Shown in pieces: positions 7,744 through 9,876 of a DNA stretch of 9,876 bases. The notes below the pieces were generated by a model that saw only the letters and a list, made by a program, of their open reading frames with translations, was not told where the DNA came from and made no database searches. Origin of the DNA: Roseburia_C sp051879315. Lineage in GTDB: Bacteria; Bacillota; Clostridia; Lachnospirales; Lachnospiraceae. The stretch spans positions 1 to 9,876 of the forward strand of contig JBJELW010000016.1 of the NCBI GenBank assembly GCA_051879315.1, in the 5' to 3' direction. Numbering within the stretch: the stretch's first letter is position 1; each line of letters begins with the position of its first letter. A program made the position numbers and the translations under genes.

Positions 7744-7798
7744 ATGAGCCGCCGAGTGACGAAGGTGGGGGGCAATACCCGGAGCCCGGGGGCGACAT
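7744..7798 (+). promoter_or_regulatory. GC-rich structured 5' leader, class unknown
   Basis: This stretch is far more GC-rich than its AT-rich flanks and can form several stems. CCCGG (7778-7782) pairs with CCGGG (7786-7790) around an AGC loop. GCCGCC (7748-7753) pairs with GGCGAC (7791-7796) with one mismatch, stacking directly on that hairpin. CCGCC (7749-7753) can instead pair with GGTGG (7764-7768), so the two folds compete. It ends nine bases before the AGGAGG of the downstream gene. I compared it from memory with common riboswitch cores (TPP, SAM, cobalamin, guanidine, c-di-GMP, c-di-AMP, THF, fluoride, glycine) and recognise none. It may be a cis-regulatory RNA or simply a stabilising leader. 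Confidence 0.45.
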
Positions 7799-7819
7799 AA
7801 TATACTAGGAGGAAGAAGA

Positions 7820-8233
7820 ATGGCTGCAGTAAAAGAGTTAATTCGTTCAGAGGCAAACGGAACAATCAGTTTTGGTGATTACACTTTGGGGGCAAAGGCT
7901 AAACTGGATAATTTCGAACATGCAGGAGATCTGTATAAGGTTAAGACATTTAAGGAAATAACAAAGCTGGAGCGCAATGGAATGTTTGTATACGAATCCG
8001 TGCCTGGTACAGCAGTTGCTGAGATGGATGTGACAGAGAATGGAGTCACTTTTCAGGTAGAGGGGCCGGAAGATGCAGAGATTACTTTGGGTCTGGCAGA
8101 GGCAACCGAGTATCATATCCTTGTGGATGGCAACAGCATCGGTCAGATGAAGACCAATCTGGGAGGAAAGCTTACATTGAGCGTGGAGCTGAATCCGGAC
8201 ACTCCGGTGACAGTTGCTGTGGAACGCGTTTAA
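7820..8233 (+). CDS. Conserved-looking 137-residue protein of unknown role (endosialidase-like annotation possible)
   Basis: This is a cytosolic-looking protein with no signal peptide, membrane helix or cysteine. The N-terminal half starts MAAVKELIRSEANGTISFG and reads as short beta strands. The C-terminal half (ITLGLAEATEYHILVDGNS, then GGKLTLSVELN and VTVAVERV) looks like a second beta-rich module. No catalytic motif is visible. From memory, similar short proteins in Lachnospiraceae carry the label endosialidase, but at this size a sialidase activity is not supported and I do not adopt it. AGGAGG (7807-7812) seven bases before the ATG gives a strong start. The gene has its own promoter, a structured leader and tandem terminators, so it is an independent, probably well-expressed unit placed between clpC and radA, which are adjacent in Bacillus. 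Function unknown. Confidence 0.85.
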   Translation: MAAVKELIRSEANGTISFGDYTLGAKAKLDNFEHAGDLYKVKTFKEITKLERNGMFVYESVPGTAVAEMDVTENGVTFQVEGPEDAEITLGLAEATEYHILVDGNSIGQMKTNLGGKLTLSVELNPDTPVTVAVERV

Positions 8234-8240
8234 TAAAGTG

Positions 8241-8271
8241 AGGCTGATGCTTGAAATGATATCAGGCTTTT
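8241..8271 (+). terminator. Weak upstream terminator hairpin
   Basis: AGGCTGAT (8241-8248) pairs with ATCAGGCT (8261-8268) with one G-G mismatch around a 12-base loop and runs into TTTT (8268-8271). It starts eight bases after the stop codon of the 137-residue gene. The stem is short and the T-run minimal, so it would act at best as a leaky first terminator ahead of the stronger one. Confidence 0.4.
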
Positions 8272-8293
8272 AAATAGGAATCAGATGAGAGAC

Positions 8294-8337
8294 AGAACCT
8301 ATAGCCGGGGCAGTGGGCCGCCGGCTATAGGTTTTCT
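8294..8337 (+). terminator. Strong intrinsic terminator before radA
   Basis: AACCTATAGCCGG (8296-8308) and CCGGCTATAGGTT (8321-8333) form a perfect 13-bp stem around a 12-base loop, extendable by a G-U and an A-U pair. The 3' arm runs into TTTTCTT (8332-8338). The tail ends only six bases before the AGGAGG of radA, an unusually tight arrangement. Confidence 0.85.
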
Positions 8338-8353
8338 TAAATGAGGAGGAACA

Positions 8354-9727
8354 ATGGCAAAAGGAAAGTTAACGATATATTTTTGTCAGAATTGCGGCTA
8401 TGAGTCAGCGAAATGGATGGGGCAGTGCCCCGGATGCAGGGAGTGGAATACCTTTGTGGAGGAGATTGTGGATAAATCCGCTCCGGCCAAAACCAGGAAG
8501 GCTGCCGCTGAAGCCCAGGTGGCAAAACTGGATGAGATCCAGGCGGACTTAGAGGAACGGACCGGAACCGGTATGCCGGAATTGGACCGGGTTTTAGGCG
8601 GTGGAATTGTAAAGGGCTCTCTGGTGTTAGTGGGAGGCGATCCGGGAATCGGCAAGTCCACCCTGCTCTTGCAGGTATGTCGCAACCTGTCCCTGCAAAA
8701 ATGCAATGTACTGTACATATCAGGAGAGGAATCCCTGCAGCAGATCAAGATCCGTGCCCAGCGCATCGGGGAATTCGGGGACAGTCTTTCCCTGCTGTGT
8801 GAGACGAACCTGGACACCATCCGGGAAGTGATCAATCGCATGAAGCCTCAGGTGGTCATCATCGATTCCATTCAGACCATGTATAATGAATCTGTATCGT
8901 CTGCCCCGGGCAGTGTGTCCCAAATTCGGGAAACCACGGGAATCCTGATGCAGATTGCCAAGGGAAGCGGAATCTCAATCTTCATTGTAGGACATGTGAC
9001 CAAGGACGGTGTGGTTGCAGGCCCCCGGGTATTGGAGCATATGGTGGATACGGTGCTCTATTTTGAGGGGGACCGCCATGCGGCATATCGGATCCTGCGT
9101 GGGGTGAAGAATCGTTTCGGATCCACCAATGAGATCGGTGTATTTGAAATGTGTGAAGATGGACTAAAAGAAGTGGACAATCCCTCAGAGTTTATGCTAA
9201 ACGGCAGACCGGAGGATGCTTCCGGTTCCGTGGTGGCCTGTTCCATGGAGGGTACCAGGCCGATCCTTTTGGAAATCCAGGCCCTTATCTGTCACAGTAA
9301 TTTTGGTATGCCACGGAGAACTGCGGCGGGAACGGATTACAACCGTGTGAATCTGCTGATGGCGGTGCTGGAGAAACGTCTGGGGCTGTCCCTGGGAAGC
9401 TGCGATGCCTATATCAATATTGCAGGGGGAATCCGCATGAACGAGCCGGCAATTGATCTGGGTCTGGTGCTGGCCATTGTATCCAGTTACAAAGATGTGC
9501 CCATTGACAGTAAGACCATCTGTTTCGGGGAAGTGGGATTGAGTGGGGAAGTCCGTGCGGTGAGTATGGCTGCCCAGCGCATACAGGAGGCAAGAAAGCT
9601 CGGCTTTACCTGTTGTATTATGCCGGAGGTATCCAGGGAGAGCGTGAAAGAGGTATCCGGCATCCGGATTGTCGGGGTAAATAATGTGCAGGATGCAGTG
9701 CGTTTTATTCTGTCTGAAAAAAAATAA
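8354..9727 (+). CDS. radA: DNA repair protein RadA (Sms)
   Basis: RadA is a RecA-like, DnaB-type helicase that extends and processes recombination intermediates during DNA repair and transformation. The 457-residue length is normal for the family. The N-terminal C4 zinc finger has C11-x2-C14 and C25-x2-C28. The RecA-like core has Walker A GGDPGIGKST (94-103), and the RadA-specific KNRFG motif is at 252-256. A Lon-protease-like C-terminal domain (about 270-457) lacks a Lon-type GPSAG serine motif: the matching region reads RMNEPAIDLGLVL, so it should be a structural scaffold, as is usual for RadA. AGGAGG (8344-8349) sits four bases before the ATG. clpC lies upstream, as in Bacillus, but here they are separated by another gene and a strong terminator. 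I find no convincing promoter between that terminator and radA. Confidence 0.97.
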   Translation: MAKGKLTIYFCQNCGYESAKWMGQCPGCREWNTFVEEIVDKSAPAKTRKAAAEAQVAKLDEIQADLEERTGTGMPELDRVLGGGIVKGSLVLVGGDPGIGKSTLLLQVCRNLSLQKCNVLYISGEESLQQIKIRAQRIGEFGDSLSLLCETNLDTIREVINRMKPQVVIIDSIQTMYNESVSSAPGSVSQIRETTGILMQIAKGSGISIFIVGHVTKDGVVAGPRVLEHMVDTVLYFEGDRHAAYRILRGVKNRFGSTNEIGVFEMCEDGLKEVDNPSEFMLNGRPEDASGSVVACSMEGTRPILLEIQALICHSNFGMPRRTAAGTDYNRVNLLMAVLEKRLGLSLGSCDAYINIAGGIRMNEPAIDLGLVLAIVSSYKDVPIDSKTICFGEVGLSGEVRAVSMAAQRIQEARKLGFTCCIMPEVSRESVKEVSGIRIVGVNNVQDAVRFILSEKK

Positions 9728-9745
9728 AAATCTTGTCAAAATGTG

Positions 9746-9774
9746 TTGACTTTGAAAAATCTGCGTGATATTAT
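9746..9774 (+). promoter_or_regulatory. Tandem promoter P1, probably for a stable-RNA operon
   Basis: TTGACT (9746-9751) and TATTAT (9769-9774) have a 17 bp spacer, and an extended -10 TGa precedes the -10. The region upstream (about 9716-9741) is A-rich like an UP element and overlaps the end of radA. No gene starts downstream within the window, so the promoter drives something beyond its end. Confidence 0.7.
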
Positions 9775-9781
9775 AAATTTC

Positions 9782-9809
9782 GCCGCGTGAGACAAGCGCT
9801 TACGACGGC
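9782..9809 (+). other. Hairpin in the P1 transcript leader
   Basis: GCCGCGTGAG (9782-9791) pairs with CTTACG-A-CGGC (9799-9809), giving ten pairs including one G-U, one bulged A and a 7-base loop. It is followed by A-rich, not T-rich, sequence, so it is not a terminator on this strand. It lies between the two tandem promoters and would appear only in transcripts from P1. Confidence 0.5.
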
Positions 9810-9830
9810 AACAAAAAAGTAAAAAAGTTG

Positions 9831-9859
9831 TTGACAAACGACAGTAAAGATGATATTCT
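9831..9859 (+). promoter_or_regulatory. Tandem promoter P2, probably for a stable-RNA operon
   Basis: A perfect TTGACA (9831-9836) and TATTCT (9854-9859) have a 17 bp spacer and a TGa extended -10, the same architecture as P1 placed 85 bp upstream. A-tracts at about 9810-9826 resemble an UP element. Transcription should start near 9866, ten bases before the window ends. Tandem strong promoters with A-rich upstream regions are typical of rRNA or tRNA operons, but the gene itself lies outside the window. Confidence 0.75.
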
Positions 9860-9876
9860 TTAGAAGTTGCGTCTGA

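Noticed and set aside
7744..7798. Known riboswitch (guanidine, c-di-GMP, THF, fluoride and others)
   Set aside because: None of the conserved core motifs I know is present; kept only as an unassigned structured leader.
9197..9739. Minus-strand reading frame of 180 codons opposite radA
   Set aside because: It is fully antisense to a clear radA, has no recognisable domain and is a by-product of codon use.

Overview
The window reads as chromosomal DNA of a Gram-positive, low-to-moderate GC anaerobe of the Clostridia, most likely a Lachnospiraceae relative. The evidence is strong AGGAGG ribosome-binding sites, sigma-A-type promoters, an LtaS-type polyglycerolphosphate synthase, a UVR-containing ClpC next to radA, and a radical-SAM activase-like enzyme typical of anaerobes. 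The family-level placement is an inference from gene style and synteny. All seven genes lie on the plus strand and the window is densely coding; no gene-free stretch exceeds 300 bases. I see no mobile element, CRISPR array or tRNA.

Region 1 (1-3564) holds a probable promoter, a PflX-like radical SAM protein (169-1146), an LtaS-like membrane sulfatase-fold enzyme (1201-3306) and a 64-residue two-helix membrane protein (3370-3564). A 16-position inverted repeat (3316-3360) in front of the small gene would bury its Shine-Dalgarno sequence.

Region 2 (3604-7693) starts at a near-consensus promoter (TTGACG-17-TATAAT). It encodes a secreted-then-anchored membrane protein with an N-terminal cadherin-like beta-sandwich domain and a long, highly charged cytoplasmic tail (3719-5209), then clpC (5234-7693) 24 bp downstream. 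The ctsR-mcsA-mcsB genes that precede clpC in Bacillus are absent, and I see no CtsR-type operator.

Region 3 (7694-8340) is a self-contained unit between clpC and radA. It has its own promoter with a perfect TATAAT, a short GC-rich leader with competing stems, a strong ribosome-binding site, a 137-residue protein of unknown role (7820-8233), and a long perfect terminator hairpin ending just before the radA ribosome-binding site.

Region 4 (8344-9876) holds radA (8354-9727) followed by two strong tandem promoters of identical architecture with A-rich upstream stretches. They fire out of the window and probably serve a stable-RNA (rRNA or tRNA) operon.

The least explained parts are the membrane-protein/clpC pairing, the structured leader of the 137-residue gene, and the Shine-Dalgarno-sequestering hairpin.
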